Of a stretch of DNA of 64,000 nucleotides, positions 35,899-45,346 are shown piece by piece. The DNA lies in contig NZ_JAGQBA010000001.1 in the NCBI RefSeq assembly GCF_024345395.1, positions 434,001 through 498,000 on the forward strand, read 5' to 3'. This stretch comes from Cyanobium sp. Tous-M-B4. Its GTDB lineage: Bacteria; Cyanobacteriota; Cyanobacteriia; PCC-6307; Cyanobiaceae. The notes under the pieces were generated by a model. That model was not told the origin of the DNA. It saw only the letters and a list, made by a program, of their open reading frames with translations, and made no database searches. Position 1 is the stretch's first letter, and the number at the start of each line of letters is the position of its first letter. The position numbers were made by a program, and so were the translations under genes.

Positions 35899-36591
35899 GT
35901 GTCTGAGTCCCTGACCGACAGCCAAAACGAAGCCACCGAGCTTGCGGCCGAAGAGCTCGAGCTTGGGGCCCAAGAGCTGGCGCCCGTGTCTGAGGTGCTG
36001 GAAGCACCGGCGCCGGTTGAGAAGATGCAGGTGGCCCGCTGGTACGCCGTGCAGGTGGCCTCCAGCTGCGAGAAGAAGGTGAAGGCAACGCTCGAGCAGC
36101 GCGCCGTCACCTTGGGCGTCGACAACCGGATCCTCGAGATCGAGATCCCCCAGACCCCGGGGATGAAGCTGAAGAAGGATGGCTCGCGCCAGAGCACGGA
36201 GGAAAAGGTGTTCCCTGGCTATGTGCTGGTGCGAATGGTGCTCGACGAAGACACCATGATGGCGGTGCGCAGCACCCCAAACGTGATCAATTTCGTGGGG
36301 GCAGAGGAGCGGCGTGCAACGGCCAAGGCCCGCGGCCACATCAAGCCTCGGCCGCTCAGCCGCACAGAAGTGGATCGCATCTTTAAGCGAGCCGCAGAAA
36401 AGAAGGCAGTCGTCAAGGTGGATCTCGCCGAAGGCGATCAGATCCTGGTTACGGCTGGTCCTTTCAAGGATTTCCAGGGTGAGGTGATCGAGGTTTCCGG
36501 CGAGCGCAACAAGCTCAAGGCCCTGCTCTCGATCTTTGGCCGGGAAACCCCGGTGGAGCTCGAGTTTTCCCAGATCAGCAAGCAGAGCTAG
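35899..36591 (+). CDS. nusG: transcription termination/antitermination factor NusG
   Basis: Binds RNA polymerase and links it to the ribosome or Rho. NGN domain: ARWYAVQVASSCEKKVKATL, EEKVFPGYVLVRMVLDED; KOW domain: EGDQILVTAGPFKDFQGEVI. The start is uncertain: GTG at 35899 gives 230 residues with an acidic leader; TTG at 35842 would overlap secE; ATG at 36025 would begin just before the conserved core. Part of the secE-nusG-rplK-rplA cluster. Confidence 0.97.
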   Translation: MSESLTDSQNEATELAAEELELGAQELAPVSEVLEAPAPVEKMQVARWYAVQVASSCEKKVKATLEQRAVTLGVDNRILEIEIPQTPGMKLKKDGSRQSTEEKVFPGYVLVRMVLDEDTMMAVRSTPNVINFVGAEERRATAKARGHIKPRPLSRTEVDRIFKRAAEKKAVVKVDLAEGDQILVTAGPFKDFQGEVIEVSGERNKLKALLSIFGRETPVELEFSQISKQS

Positions 36592-36608
36592 GTTTCGGCC
36601 CCGCTCAG

Positions 36609-36635
36609 CGGCCGTCTCCCTGCGGAGGGCGGCCG
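36609..36635 (+). terminator. GC-rich hairpin after nusG
   Basis: CGGCCG at 36609-36614 pairs with CGGCCG at 36630-36635, with further CTCC/GGAG pairing inside; followed only by TTTC. It may weaken read-through between nusG and rplK or act as an RNA processing or attenuator fold; a strong terminator is unlikely without a T-tract. Confidence 0.45.
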
Positions 36636-36695
36636 TTTCAGTTCACATCCCCGGCGATGGGGGTGATCCGCAGATTCGCCCCGTAGCCTTAGACG

Positions 36696-37121
36696 ATGGC
36701 CAAGAAAGTCGTTGCCGTTATCAAGCTGGCCCTCCAAGCCGGCAAAGCCAACCCCGCGCCGCCGGTGGGCCCTGCCCTCGGTCAGCACGGCGTCAACATC
36801 ATGGCGTTCTGCAAGGAGTACAACGCTCGGACGCAGGAGAAGGCTGGATATGTGATCCCGGTTGAAATTTCGGTCTTTGAAGACCGCAGCTTCACCTTCA
36901 TCACCAAGACCCCTCCCGCTTCCGTGCTGATCTCCAAAGCAGCCGGTATCGAGAAGGGTGCCGCCACCTCTGCCAAGGGTTCGGTGGGTGCCATCAGCCG
37001 CGCCCAGCTCGAGGAGATCGCCAAAACCAAGCTGCCCGACCTCAACTGCACCAGCGTTGAATCGGCCATGCGCATCATCGAAGGCACCGCCCGCAACATG
37101 GGCGTCGCCGTTAACGATTAA
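36696..37121 (+). CDS. rplK: ribosomal protein L11 (uL11)
   Basis: 141 residues, normal size, forming the GTPase-associated centre with 23S r[23 protein letters not shown] and [20 protein letters not shown], then [18 protein letters not shown] and the C-terminal [18 protein letters not shown]. Starts 105 bp after nusG, 92 bp before rplA. Confidence 0.99.
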   Translation: MAKKVVAVIKLALQAGKANPAPPVGPALGQHGVNIMAFCKEYNARTQEKAGYVIPVEISVFEDRSFTFITKTPPASVLISKAAGIEKGAATSAKGSVGAISRAQLEEIAKTKLPDLNCTSVESAMRIIEGTARNMGVAVND

Positions 37122-37213
37122 TTCCACCCCTTATTCGGGGGAGATCCAGGCAGCCTTGATCAGTTCATCTGCTCAACAGCCACGCCCTGAATCGCCCGTA
37201 CCCCATCCCCACC

Positions 37214-37921
37214 ATGCCGAAAATCTCCAAGCGCTTCTTAGCGCTCAGCGCCAAGGTCGAAGACCGCAGCTACAGCCCTCTAGAGGCCATTGAGCTGGTT
37301 CAGACCAACGCCAACGCCAAGTTTGACGAAACCCTGGAGGCCCACGTGCGCCTCGGGATCGACCCCAAGTACACCGACCAGCAGCTGCGCACCACCGTGG
37401 CCCTGCCCCACGGCACCGGCCAGGCCATCCGCATTGCCGTGATCGCCCGCGGTGAAGCCGTGGCCGCCGCCAAGGCTGCCGGCGCCGACCTCGCTGGTGA
37501 CGACGATCTGGTGGATCAGATCGCCAAAGGCGAGATGAACTTCGACCTGCTGATCGCCACCCCGGACATGATGCCCAAGGTGGCCAAGCTTGGCCGGGTG
37601 CTCGGTCCCCGCGGCCTGATGCCCAACCCCAAGGCAGGCACCGTCACCACCGATCTGGCTGGCGCCATCAACGAGTTCAAGGCCGGCAAACTTGAGTTTC
37701 GCGCCGACCGCAGTGGCATCGTGCACGTGCGCTTTGGCAAGGCCAGCTTCACTGCCGCCAACTTGCTCGAGAACCTCAAGGCCCTGCAGGAGACCATCGA
37801 TCGCAACAAGCCCAGCGGTGCCAAAGGCCGCTATTGGAGGAGCCTCTATGTGACCTCCACCATGGGCCCTTCGGTGGAAGTCGACTTCTCGGCCCTGCAG
37901 GACCTCAAGCAGGAAGGCTGA
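37214..37921 (+). CDS. rplA: ribosomal protein L1 (uL1)
   Basis: 235 residues, normal size; L1 stalk protein and, in many bacteria, repressor of its own operon. [20 protein letters not shown] at the start, [20 protein letters not shown], and the signature [19 protein letters not shown]. Its end overlaps the ABC transporter gene by 17 bp, convergently. Confidence 0.99.
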   Translation: MPKISKRFLALSAKVEDRSYSPLEAIELVQTNANAKFDETLEAHVRLGIDPKYTDQQLRTTVALPHGTGQAIRIAVIARGEAVAAAKAAGADLAGDDDLVDQIAKGEMNFDLLIATPDMMPKVAKLGRVLGPRGLMPNPKAGTVTTDLAGAINEFKAGKLEFRADRSGIVHVRFGKASFTAANLLENLKALQETIDRNKPSGAKGRYWRSLYVTSTMGPSVEVDFSALQDLKQEG

Positions 37922-39386
37922 GTCGCCGCTCCAGCTGCTTGAACAGCAGCGAGGCCGTGGTGGTCATCACTAGATACACCAAGGCCACCGCTAGGTAAAC
38001 CTCAAACGCCCGGTAGCTGGTGGCCACCACCAGCTGCCCTTGGCGGAAAAGTTCGTCGAAGCCGATCACCGCCGCCAGGCTGGTGTCCTTAATCAGCGTG
38101 ATGAACTCATTGGCTAAGGAGGGCAGCACCCGCTGCAGGGCCTGGGGCAGGATTATCAGCTGCAGCGCCGTTAGGGGCTTGAGCCCCAGGGCCCTTGAGG
38201 CCTCCCATTGGCCTCGGTCAATGGAAATAATTCCTGCTCGTAGGGTTTCGGCTAGGTAGGCAGCGCCGTTTAGCCCTAGGGCGAGCACGGCTGCGGCGAA
38301 GCGATCTAGTTGCAGCTCTACTCCCAGTTGGCGAGCTAGGGCAGGCACGCCGAAGTAGATCACGAACAGCTGCACCAAAATTGGCGTGCCGCGAAAGAAG
38401 TCGACGTAGATGCGGCAGCAGCGCTGTATCACTGGGTTGGCACCCAGTAGCCCTGCAGCTACTAGGCCGGCGCCGATTAGGCCTAGGCAGAAGGAGCAGA
38501 GGGTCAGCGCCAGGGTCACGCCCGCACCGCGGATCAAATTGCGCAGCAACTGCACCCCGTCAAGTCCGGCGCTATCCCTGCGGCTATCGAGAGCAGGGGC
38601 TCGCTGGGGCAGAGCTGGCGGGCTCTGCCCAAACCACCGCTCATAGATACGGGCGTAGCTGCCATCGGCCAGTACCTGGCCCAGCCCCTTGTTTACTGCT
38701 TCGCGCAGGCCAGAGCCCTTGGGGAAGGCGATGCCGTAGAAGTCGCTGGTGAGGGGCTTGCCGGCGATCTCGATGCCATCGAGGCCAGCGGTTTCGATCG
38801 CATACAAGGTGGCAGGAAGGTCATTTACGTAGGCCTCCACGTGGCCGTTTAGGAGCTCCTGCAGGGCGAGAGGACCTGAATCAAAGGTGCTCAGCTTGGC
38901 TCCGGGCACGGCTGCCATGGCCTTTGCGCCGGTGGAACCGATCTGAACGGCGATCGTGCGTCCTTCTAGATCCTTGAGGTTGGCGATGCCCCGGGTGCCT
39001 CCCCGCACAACTATGCCCAAGCCAGCGGCAAAATAAGGGCGCGAAAAGTCGACGGTTTCTGCCCGCTCGGCGGTGATCGTCATGGCGCTGATCGCCAGGT
39101 CGAGGTTGCCCGCTTGCAGGGCAGGTATCAGGCCATCGAAGGGCAGAGCTGTGAGCTTGAGCCGCTGGCCAGTGCGCTTGGCGATCGCTTCGATCAGCTC
39201 GATATCGAAGCCCCGCAGCTCGCCGCTGGCCCCATCAGTCATGCCGAAGGGGGCATAGGTGGGATCGGTGCCTACGGTCCAGGCGGGGGTCGCTCGGGCT
39301 GGAATCGCCAGGCTTACCACCAAGGCCAGCACCAAGGCCATCACCATGCTGAGCAACATGGTGCCGCGGCGGCGAGAGGCAGGCAT
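37905..39386 (-). CDS. amino-acid ABC transporter, fused binding protein and permease
   Basis: 493 residues from the ATG at 39384-39386. A signal peptide ([20 protein letters not shown]) leads into a family-3 solute-binding domain ([58 protein letters not shown]), then a HisM/GlnP-type permease with several helices and the EAA loop [20 protein letters not shown]. Such fusions bring polar or acidic amino acids across the plasma membrane. No ATPase gene lies nearby, so it must pair with one encoded elsewhere. It interrupts the ribosomal cluster between rplA and rplJ on the opposite strand. Confidence 0.93.
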   Translation of the reverse strand: MPASRRRGTMLLSMVMALVLALVVSLAIPARATPAWTVGTDPTYAPFGMTDGASGELRGFDIELIEAIAKRTGQRLKLTALPFDGLIPALQAGNLDLAISAMTITAERAETVDFSRPYFAAGLGIVVRGGTRGIANLKDLEGRTIAVQIGSTGAKAMAAVPGAKLSTFDSGPLALQELLNGHVEAYVNDLPATLYAIETAGLDGIEIAGKPLTSDFYGIAFPKGSGLREAVNKGLGQVLADGSYARIYERWFGQSPPALPQRAPALDSRRDSAGLDGVQLLRNLIRGAGVTLALTLCSFCLGLIGAGLVAAGLLGANPVIQRCCRIYVDFFRGTPILVQLFVIYFGVPALARQLGVELQLDRFAAAVLALGLNGAAYLAETLRAGIISIDRGQWEASRALGLKPLTALQLIILPQALQRVLPSLANEFITLIKDTSLAAVIGFDELFRQGQLVVATSYRAFEVYLAVALVYLVMTTTASLLFKQLERRLSLPA

Positions 39387-39454
39387 GGCTGAGCTCAGGT
39401 ATGGGCAGTGTGTAGTGTGGACCTCTGGCTTTGTCCAGAAGGGCACGCGCCCTA

Positions 39455-39600
39455 CCCCAGACAGCAGGTGGATTTCGGTCCATAAGCCCTGCCGAGGTGA
39501 TCGCGACAGGTTTGGCACCAGGAAGGATTCGTCCGGAAGGGTTGTGGAGCGTGCAGCGGCCTCGAGTTGACCTTCCCCTTGGGAAAGTCAACGTCCCGGG
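39455..39600 (+). ncRNA. L10 leader (autoregulatory mRNA element)
   Basis: The 253-base gap before rplJ contains GCAGG at 39464-39468 pairing with CCTGC at 39488-39492, with a TGGA/TCCA hairpin inside, followed by CCTGCCGAGGTG, a sequence typical of the bacterial L10 leader. A further hairpin TTGACCTTCCC/GGGAAAGTCAA lies at 39567-39591. In characterised bacteria the L10-L7/L12 complex binds this leader and represses rplJ-rplL; the same is inferred here. Confidence 0.75.
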
Positions 39601-39639
39601 CCGCGTTCCCGGCTTGTTCCCCTGATCCGTTCCTTTCCT

Positions 39640-40164
39640 ATGGGCCGCACGCTGGAGAGCAAGCAACAGATCGTCGATGAGCTCAAGGTGCTCCTCGGCG
39701 AGGCCGAAATGGCGCTTGTCCTTGATTTCAAGGGCTTGTCCATCAAGGAGATGTCTGATCTGCGGATTCGTTTGCAGGCCAGCAAGGGGGTGTGCAAGGT
39801 GACCAAAAACACCTTGATGCGCCGCGCCATTGATGGAAATACCGCCTGGTCGAATCTCGATTCCCTACTCACCGGCACCAACGCCTTCGTCCTTGTTAAG
39901 GGCGATGTAGGCGGTGCGGTGAAGGCCGTGCAGTCCTTCCAGAAGGACACGAAGAAGTCTGAGGTGAAGGGTGGCCTTTTCGAAGGCAAACTCCTCTCCC
40001 AAAACGACATCAAGGCCATCGGGGATCTGCCCACCAAGGAGGTGCTCATGGCCCAGATCGCAGGTGCGATCAATGCCGTGGCTACCAAGCTGGCCGTGGG
40101 TATCAACGAGGTTCCGTCCGGTCTTGCCCGGGCGCTCAAACAGCACGCCGAAGGCGACAGCTGA
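39640..40164 (+). CDS. rplJ: ribosomal protein L10 (uL10)
   Basis: 174 residues. [53 protein letters not shown] and the C-terminal helix that binds L7/L12 dimers ([20 protein letters not shown]). It forms the base of the ribosomal stalk. Preceded by the L10 leader and followed 50 bp later by rplL. Confidence 0.99.
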   Translation: MGRTLESKQQIVDELKVLLGEAEMALVLDFKGLSIKEMSDLRIRLQASKGVCKVTKNTLMRRAIDGNTAWSNLDSLLTGTNAFVLVKGDVGGAVKAVQSFQKDTKKSEVKGGLFEGKLLSQNDIKAIGDLPTKEVLMAQIAGAINAVATKLAVGINEVPSGLARALKQHAEGDS

Positions 40165-40214
40165 GCTCCCCCGATCCGACTGTTCACAAACAGATCTGTT
40201 GCTGATTCTCAACC

Positions 40215-40598
40215 ATGTCCGCTACAACCGACCAAATTCTCGAGTCACTGAAGACTCTTTCCCTGCTTGAAGCTTCCGAGCTCGTCAAGCAGATCGAAGA
40301 GGCTTTTGGTGTATCCGCCGCCGCTTCCGCGGGCGTCATGATGGCCGCAGCTCCCGCTGCTGCTGCTGAAGCCGCCGAGGAGCAGACCGAATTCGACGTC
40401 ATGCTCGACAGCTTTGACGCCGCTGCCAAGATCAAGGTTCTCAAGGCCGTCCGCGAAGTCACCGGCCTCGGCCTGGGCGAAGCCAAGGCTCTGGTGGAAA
40501 GCGCTCCCTGCGCCATCAAGGAAGGCATCGCCAAAGGCGAAGCCGAATCCATCAAAAAAGCTGTGGAAGAAGTCGGCGGCAAGGTTTCGATTAAGTGA
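40215..40598 (+). CDS. rplL: ribosomal protein L7/L12 (bL12)
   Basis: 127 residues. N-terminal dimerisation helices ([20 protein letters not shown]), an alanine-rich hinge ([16 protein letters not shown]) and the C-terminal factor-binding domain with [20 protein letters not shown] and [20 protein letters not shown]. Stalk protein that recruits translation GTPases. An intrinsic terminator follows. Confidence 0.99.
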   Translation: MSATTDQILESLKTLSLLEASELVKQIEEAFGVSAAASAGVMMAAAPAAAAEAAEEQTEFDVMLDSFDAAAKIKVLKAVREVTGLGLGEAKALVESAPCAIKEGIAKGEAESIKKAVEEVGGKVSIK

Positions 40599-40656
40599 TC
40601 GATTGGGCCCTTTGAGGCCCTATCACCTTCCTACCAACGTCTTTCGTTGCCATCAG

Positions 40657-40682
40657 ACCGGCCCCACCAGGGCCGGTTTTTT
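40657..40682 (+). terminator. intrinsic terminator of the rplJ-rplL unit
   Basis: ACCGGCCC at 40657-40664, loop CACCA, GGGCCGGT at 40670-40677, then a run of Ts to 40682. Perfect 8-bp stem, 59 bp after the rplL stop. Confidence 0.93.
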
Positions 40683-40731
40683 GATGCAGTAACTAATAAA
40701 AAGGAGGGACCAACAAAACGATGTGACCAAT

Positions 40732-40818
40732 AAAAAAGCCCCGCCAAAGGCAGGGCTCTGAGTTGGAACGATTCTGGGAGTCTGTCCTCGTTTCGACCCC
40801 GGAAGAGCGTTCCCACTC
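40732..40818 (-). ncRNA. candidate structured RNA or 3' UTR with intrinsic terminator
   Basis: On the minus strand, CGTTCCC/ACTC arms at 40808-40818 pair with GAGT.GGAACG at 40760-40770 (11 positions, one mismatch), closing a 37-base apical region. It is followed by a terminator, AGCCCTGCC-TTT-GGCGGGGCT and six Ts (40732-40757). No coding frame explains it. It lies 80 bp past the DUF3747 gene stop, so it may be that gene's 3' UTR or an independent small RNA. Confidence 0.5.
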
Positions 40819-40897
40819 CTCACACCCCAGAAACTTAATGGCAGGCTTTGGGATCGGCTAGCTGGACTGGGACTCTCCGGCAACTGGCACCCGGGCA

Positions 40898-41638
40898 TCA
40901 ATCGCGGAAGGGAATTACTGGCAAGCGAATCGGGCCCTGGCCCATGCCCTGGGCCAGCAGGCTCGGGGGGGCAACAGGCGGCCGCAGGCCGAGCTGGGCT
41001 CCAGGCCTGGCTGGGGGTTGGGAGCTGCCGCTGGCTGCGGCTAGTAGCTTGGGCAGGGGTGCGGCGTTGGCGAAGTACAGGTGATTGAGGGTCTGCTCGC
41101 CAAAGGTGCGGCGTTGCAGGTCCCAGCCTGATTCGAGTTTCAGGGCTACAAACCCGTCTCGATCCCGCAGGGGCACCTGGGCGCGGGCAACGACCAGGGT
41201 GGTGGGATCGCTGGGGGTGCTGGCCTGCAGTTGCAGTTCGTTGCCGCTCTGGCGCAGCTGCAGCCGGTAGCGACTGGCCAGATCCTGATCGCCGATGCGC
41301 AGGGAGTAGCCGTTGCTGTCGAGATAGCGGCTGCAGATGCCGGTGAAGTTGAAGCGGTTGAGGGCCGGGTCGATCAGGCCGTCGGGGCGCTCCTGCCAGC
41401 AGCGGGGTTGGGGTTGGATCTGCTCAAGCACCAGCAGGTTCCAGTCGCTGCGCCCCAGGGGCCGCGCCAGCACGGCGAAGCTGCTCGCATCGAGCGGCCG
41501 GCTATTGAACAGGTTGGCGGCCTCTGCCCAGGGGGTGAGGGCGGCCAGGGCCGCACCTGCCAGCAGGGCGTTTCGCCAGGGACGGTAGGTTCGGCGCTCT
41601 GCCTGGCTCCTGGTCAGGCCCGGTTTGGATGGGTCCAT
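40898..41638 (-). CDS. DUF3747 secreted protein
   Basis: 246 residues from the ATG at 41636-41638. A basic N-terminus and hydrophobic stretch (ALLAGAALAALTPWAEA) form a signal peptide, cleaved before ANLFNSRPLD. The next 120 residues match the cyanobacterial DUF3747 pattern: FAVLARPLGRSDWNLLVLEQ, CWQERPDGLIDPALNRFNF and RYLDSNGYSLRIGDQDL. The C-terminal tail is Pro/Gly-rich and likely disordered. Function unknown; an envelope role is plausible. Divergent from rnhA. Confidence 0.83.
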   Translation of the reverse strand: MDPSKPGLTRSQAERRTYRPWRNALLAGAALAALTPWAEAANLFNSRPLDASSFAVLARPLGRSDWNLLVLEQIQPQPRCWQERPDGLIDPALNRFNFTGICSRYLDSNGYSLRIGDQDLASRYRLQLRQSGNELQLQASTPSDPTTLVVARAQVPLRDRDGFVALKLESGWDLQRRTFGEQTLNHLYFANAAPLPKLLAAASGSSQPPARPGAQLGLRPPVAPPSLLAQGMGQGPIRLPVIPFRD

Positions 41639-41694
41639 GGCGGGGCGCAGCAAGGGGCAGATGGGTTCTCTAGCGAATTTTCGGGGGTTGTCCA

Positions 41695-42504
41695 GTGGCG
41701 GCTAAGCCGGTGAAAGTGGTGGCTGCGGCCTGTGATGGTGCTTGCAGTGGCAATCCGGGCCCAGGCGGCTGGGGGGCCTTGCTGCGCTTCGAGGATGGCA
41801 CGGTGCATGAGATGGGCGGCGCCGATCGGGCCACCACCAACAACCGCATGGAGCTCACCGCAGCCCTGGCCCTGTTGGAGGCCATCAAGGAGCTGCCCCG
41901 TCCGGACCAGCTCAGCATTCGCACCGACAGCCGCTACCTGATCGATGGTTTCAGCAAGTGGATCCAGGGCTGGAAGCGCAAGGGCTGGCGCACGGCCTCC
42001 GGCGGGGCGGTGCTCAATCGGGATCTATGGGAGCAGCTGGACCAGGCCCGGCTTGAAGGGGTGTCCCTGGTGCACGTCAAGGGTCACAGCGGTGATCCAG
42101 ACAACGACCGCTGTGATGCCATCGCCGTGGCCTTTTCCAAGGGTCAGATGCCGGCCATGGCGGCTGGCGAGGTGATCGCCACTGCCCGGATCGAAGCCGA
42201 TGTTCCTGCCGACGTCCCTGCTGATGGTCCCAGCACTAAAAACGCCTCCCCTGGACCAGCGATTGCCGACCCGGCCCCTGCTGGCCTGCAGCAGCTGCTG
42301 AGCCGCCTTGAGCTAGCCGATCGCTTCGCTGGCCAGGGCTACGGTCTCAGCTTGGTGGAGCTGGCCCAGCTGGTGGAGCAGCCCTTGCAGCAACTGGAGC
42401 GCCGCAGTGGCCCCTGGCGCTGGCGCGACTGGCAGGTGTTGCCCCTGGCTGGAGGGCGCTGGCGTTTGCAACGGGACGAGGGAGGATTGGACGCGCGGGA
42501 GTAG
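41695..42504 (+). CDS. rnhA: ribonuclease HI with C-terminal extension
   Basis: 269 residues from a GTG; ordinary RNase HI has about 150. The catalytic DEDD residues are seen in [15 protein letters not shown] (Asp), [12 protein letters not shown] (Glu), [16 protein letters not shown] (Asp) and [14 protein letters not shown] (Asp), with KGHSGD. It removes RNA from RNA-DNA hybrids. Residues from about 150 add a Pro/Ala linker and a second small domain ([20 protein letters not shown], then [17 protein letters not shown]) I do not recognise. It is 10 bp before pyrD. Confidence 0.95.
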   Translation: MAAKPVKVVAAACDGACSGNPGPGGWGALLRFEDGTVHEMGGADRATTNNRMELTAALALLEAIKELPRPDQLSIRTDSRYLIDGFSKWIQGWKRKGWRTASGGAVLNRDLWEQLDQARLEGVSLVHVKGHSGDPDNDRCDAIAVAFSKGQMPAMAAGEVIATARIEADVPADVPADGPSTKNASPGPAIADPAPAGLQQLLSRLELADRFAGQGYGLSLVELAQLVEQPLQQLERRSGPWRWRDWQVLPLAGGRWRLQRDEGGLDARE

Positions 42505-42514
42505 GCGGCGGCTG

Positions 42515-43714
42515 ATGGTGGATTCAGGCTCATCGAGCAGGGCTGGCACCAGCACGGTTCGCACCAGCACAGATGCTTTGTATGGGCGGCTGGTGGGTCC
42601 GCTGCTGGGCCGCGATGACGGCGCTGACGCCGAGCAGCTCAGCCAGCTCACCCTTACGGCCCTGGCCCAGGCCTCTTTGCGGCGCCAGTGGCCCTTGGTG
42701 AGTGGCGCCCTGGCGGGCTTGGCCGCTGAGCTGCAGCGCCCCGATCCCCGGCTGGAGCAAACCCTGTTTGGCTGCCGCTTCTCTAACCCGGTGGGCCTGG
42801 CGGCAGGATTTGACAAAAACGGTGTAGCAGCAGGGATCTGGCATTTGTTTGGTTTTGGCTTCGCCGAGCTGGGCACGGTCACCTGGCACGGCCAGCCGGG
42901 CAATCCCAAGCCACGGCTGTTTCGTTTGGCTGCCGAGCGGGCGGCGCTCAACCGCATGGGCTTCAACAACGGCGGCGCCCAGGTGCTGCGCCGCACCCTG
43001 GAGCGCCAGCAGCTGCCGGCACCGGGCCAGCGCCCGGCAGTGCTGGGCATCAACCTGGGCAAATCCAAGATCACCTCCCTGGAGCTGGCCCCCGACGACT
43101 ACGCCTCCTCCCTGGAGCTACTCGCCCCCCTAGCCGACTATGCGGTGATCAATGTGAGCTCGCCCAACACGCCGGGCCTGCGGGAGCTGCAGGAGGAAAC
43201 CCTGTTGCGGCGCCTGGTGGAGCGGCTGCGGCGCTTGCCGGCCTGCCCGCCGCTGCTGGTGAAGATCGCGCCGGATCTGGAAGACGACGCCATTGATGCC
43301 ATCGCCCGCATGGCCTACGAGGAGGGGCTGGCCGGCGTAATCGCCGTGAACACCAGCCTGCATCGCCTTGGCCTGGAGCAGCGGCGCCTGGTGCAGACGG
43401 GTCGCACCCTGGCCGAGGAGGCCGGCGGTCTCAGCGGAGTGCCCCTACGGGGCAGGGCCCTGGAAGTGCTGCGGCGGCTGCGGGCTACGGCGGGTCCAGC
43501 CTTGCCCCTGATTGGCGTAGGCGGGATCGATTCGGCCGAGAGCGCTTGGGAGCGGATCACCGCGGGGGCGTCGTTGGTGCAGCTCTATACCGGCTGGATC
43601 TATGGCGGGCCGGCGCTGGTGCCGCAGATTTTGGAAGGTCTGGCGTCCCAGCTGGATCGCCATGGCCTCAGCCATATCAGCGCAGCCGTGGGCACGGGTC
43701 TGGCCTGGCGCTGA
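42515..43714 (+). CDS. pyrD: dihydroorotate dehydrogenase (quinone), class 2
   Basis: 399 residues from the ATG at 42515. It oxidises dihydroorotate to orotate in pyrimidine synthesis, passing electrons to membrane quinone. FMN and substrate residues are in [28 protein letters not shown], the catalytic serine region [28 protein letters not shown] and [32 protein letters not shown]. Usual length for class 2. Confidence 0.98.
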   Translation: MVDSGSSSRAGTSTVRTSTDALYGRLVGPLLGRDDGADAEQLSQLTLTALAQASLRRQWPLVSGALAGLAAELQRPDPRLEQTLFGCRFSNPVGLAAGFDKNGVAAGIWHLFGFGFAELGTVTWHGQPGNPKPRLFRLAAERAALNRMGFNNGGAQVLRRTLERQQLPAPGQRPAVLGINLGKSKITSLELAPDDYASSLELLAPLADYAVINVSSPNTPGLRELQEETLLRRLVERLRRLPACPPLLVKIAPDLEDDAIDAIARMAYEEGLAGVIAVNTSLHRLGLEQRRLVQTGRTLAEEAGGLSGVPLRGRALEVLRRLRATAGPALPLIGVGGIDSAESAWERITAGASLVQLYTGWIYGGPALVPQILEGLASQLDRHGLSHISAAVGTGLAWR

Positions 43715-43751
43715 AAGTTCGGTAAGTTGCTATAGAGAAAGGATTTACACC

Positions 43752-44633
43752 TTGGTACTGGCGGGACTCCAAAACACCTGGCGCCCCCTCCGTGCCCAGC
43801 TATTTCCCAAATTGGTGATGGTGGATTTGTCCGAGCAGTTGGTGCTTGGCCAGTCCGTTAAACGGGGCCAGCCAGTTGAGCCAGCTTGGTCGGCGCCGAT
43901 ACCGGCGCGCACCTGCCGTAATGGGGTGCCCCAGCTCGTGGATGCCGTGGGCGATTTCATCGGTGATCTGCTGCTCGAGCACGGTGGGATTGATTCCCAG
44001 CTCGTGGTGTCCCTGCCCCGCCAGGCGGCCCATTGGCGGGTGGTCGAATGGGCTAGCGCGCAGCAACCCGTGGATTCAATCGATGAGCTACGCGATCTGA
44101 ACCCGGATCTGCGGCTGCCGTTTGCGTTGGATGACGCTTACGTCGATGTGCAGCCCCTACCTGGAAATACTTCCAGCTCCCTGGTGGTGGCCGCAGATCG
44201 CTCGGTGGTGGAGGCCTGGGTGGAGGTGTTTGCGATAGCTGGCGGCACCCTGCAACATCTGCTGCCGGCTCAGGTGTGCTTGATGGGAGCGCTCAGCGAT
44301 GAGCTAGAAGCCACTCCAGCTTCCACCCTGCTAGCCCTTTTGCAGCAGCTCGACCAGCAGACCGTTCTAACCATCTGGCGCCAGGGTGTTCCTGAATTTG
44401 AGCGGCTACTGCCTGGGACTATGCCGGAGTTGTTACCGGCCCTGCAGCAGAGCCTGGATTTTTATTGCAGCCACCATGCACCCAAAGCACCCGTGAGGCT
44501 GCTGCTCGCCGAATCAATGCCGGATCTGGAAGGATTGCAACAGGCCCTAGGCCTGGAGGCCGAGCTGCTCGAGCGTGACGGCTTTGGATCCCTTGCGCTG
44601 CAAGGACTTGCCGGCCTGGAGTTGGCCCAATGA
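43752..44633 (+). CDS. pilM: PilM-like protein, type IV pilus assembly
   Basis: 293 residues; no ATG in frame near the start, TTG at 43752 is the likeliest. Weak actin-like PilM features: VMVDLSEQLVLGQSVKRGQP at the start, LVDAVGDFIGDLLLEHGGID, QLVVSLPRQAAHWRVVEWAS and SLVVAADRSVVEAWVEVFAI. It is far more divergent than its partners, so the call rests mainly on position: it precedes pilN with a 4-bp overlap in the pilM-N-O-Q order. PilM docks on the cytoplasmic tail of PilN. Confidence 0.72.
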   Translation: MVLAGLQNTWRPLRAQLFPKLVMVDLSEQLVLGQSVKRGQPVEPAWSAPIPARTCRNGVPQLVDAVGDFIGDLLLEHGGIDSQLVVSLPRQAAHWRVVEWASAQQPVDSIDELRDLNPDLRLPFALDDAYVDVQPLPGNTSSSLVVAADRSVVEAWVEVFAIAGGTLQHLLPAQVCLMGALSDELEATPASTLLALLQQLDQQTVLTIWRQGVPEFERLLPGTMPELLPALQQSLDFYCSHHAPKAPVRLLLAESMPDLEGLQQALGLEAELLERDGFGSLALQGLAGLELAQ

Positions 44634-45346
44634 GCTCCACACCGATGGCCTCCCAGTTTGATCTGCTGCGTGAAAAACGCCAGGAGCTGAATCTGCCCGA
44701 GCCAGCTGAGGCCTCTATCCAGGGGCGCCGCTGGCTTGTCCAGGGTGTGGTGATCGGTGCTGCACTGGTTGGCGTCTCCCTTGGCGTGGCGGTATTGGTG
44801 TTTTTGAGAGCCTTGATGGTGAGCTCGGCTATCGAAGGCCTAGGCAGCGTGGAAGCGGAGGTGCAGTTGTTTGAAACCCAGCTGAACGCCAGTAGAGCCA
44901 AGCTCAATGGGGTGACAAAGGCCAATCAGGATTTGGTTAAGGGCTTGCTGTCAGTGAGATCCGGTTCAGCAGTGCTGCGGGATCTGCAAATGAGGGTGCC
45001 TGAGGGAATCCAGCTCACTAGTGCTGCTGAAGAAGGCACTGGTTATCGGCTTAAGGGGCTATCGCGTGATCCCCAGGCTTTTGCCCGTATCAACGCGCTG
45101 CAGCTGCAGCTGAAGCGTTCGCCCTTGCTTGATCCAAATTCAATCACCATGGTGAAGGCCTCCCGTGAAGCGGGTGCAGCAAATACACCCCAAGCCCAAG
45201 CATTAGTGGCACCGGTCAGTTTTGAGATCCAGGTGAACTTCCGCCCACCGATTAGTCCGCTAGCGGAAAAACAGATCCTCACCCAGCTGGGCTCTGAAGG
45301 TTTGGTGCGGCGCCTCGATCTGCTTCAAAAGGAGGGCCTGCTCTGA
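44630..45346 (+). CDS. pilN: PilN-like pilus assembly protein
   Basis: 238 residues. Short cytoplasmic start containing QELNLPEPAEA (compare the conserved IN-L-P motif of PilN), one transmembrane helix VVIGAALVGVSLGVAVLVFL at about residues 39-58, a coiled coil and a periplasmic ferredoxin-like domain (LRDLQMRVPEGIQLTSAAEE, YRLKGLSRDPQAFARINAL). Overlaps pilM and pilO. Confidence 0.85.
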   Translation: MSSTPMASQFDLLREKRQELNLPEPAEASIQGRRWLVQGVVIGAALVGVSLGVAVLVFLRALMVSSAIEGLGSVEAEVQLFETQLNASRAKLNGVTKANQDLVKGLLSVRSGSAVLRDLQMRVPEGIQLTSAAEEGTGYRLKGLSRDPQAFARINALQLQLKRSPLLDPNSITMVKASREAGAANTPQAQALVAPVSFEIQVNFRPPISPLAEKQILTQLGSEGLVRRLDLLQKEGLL

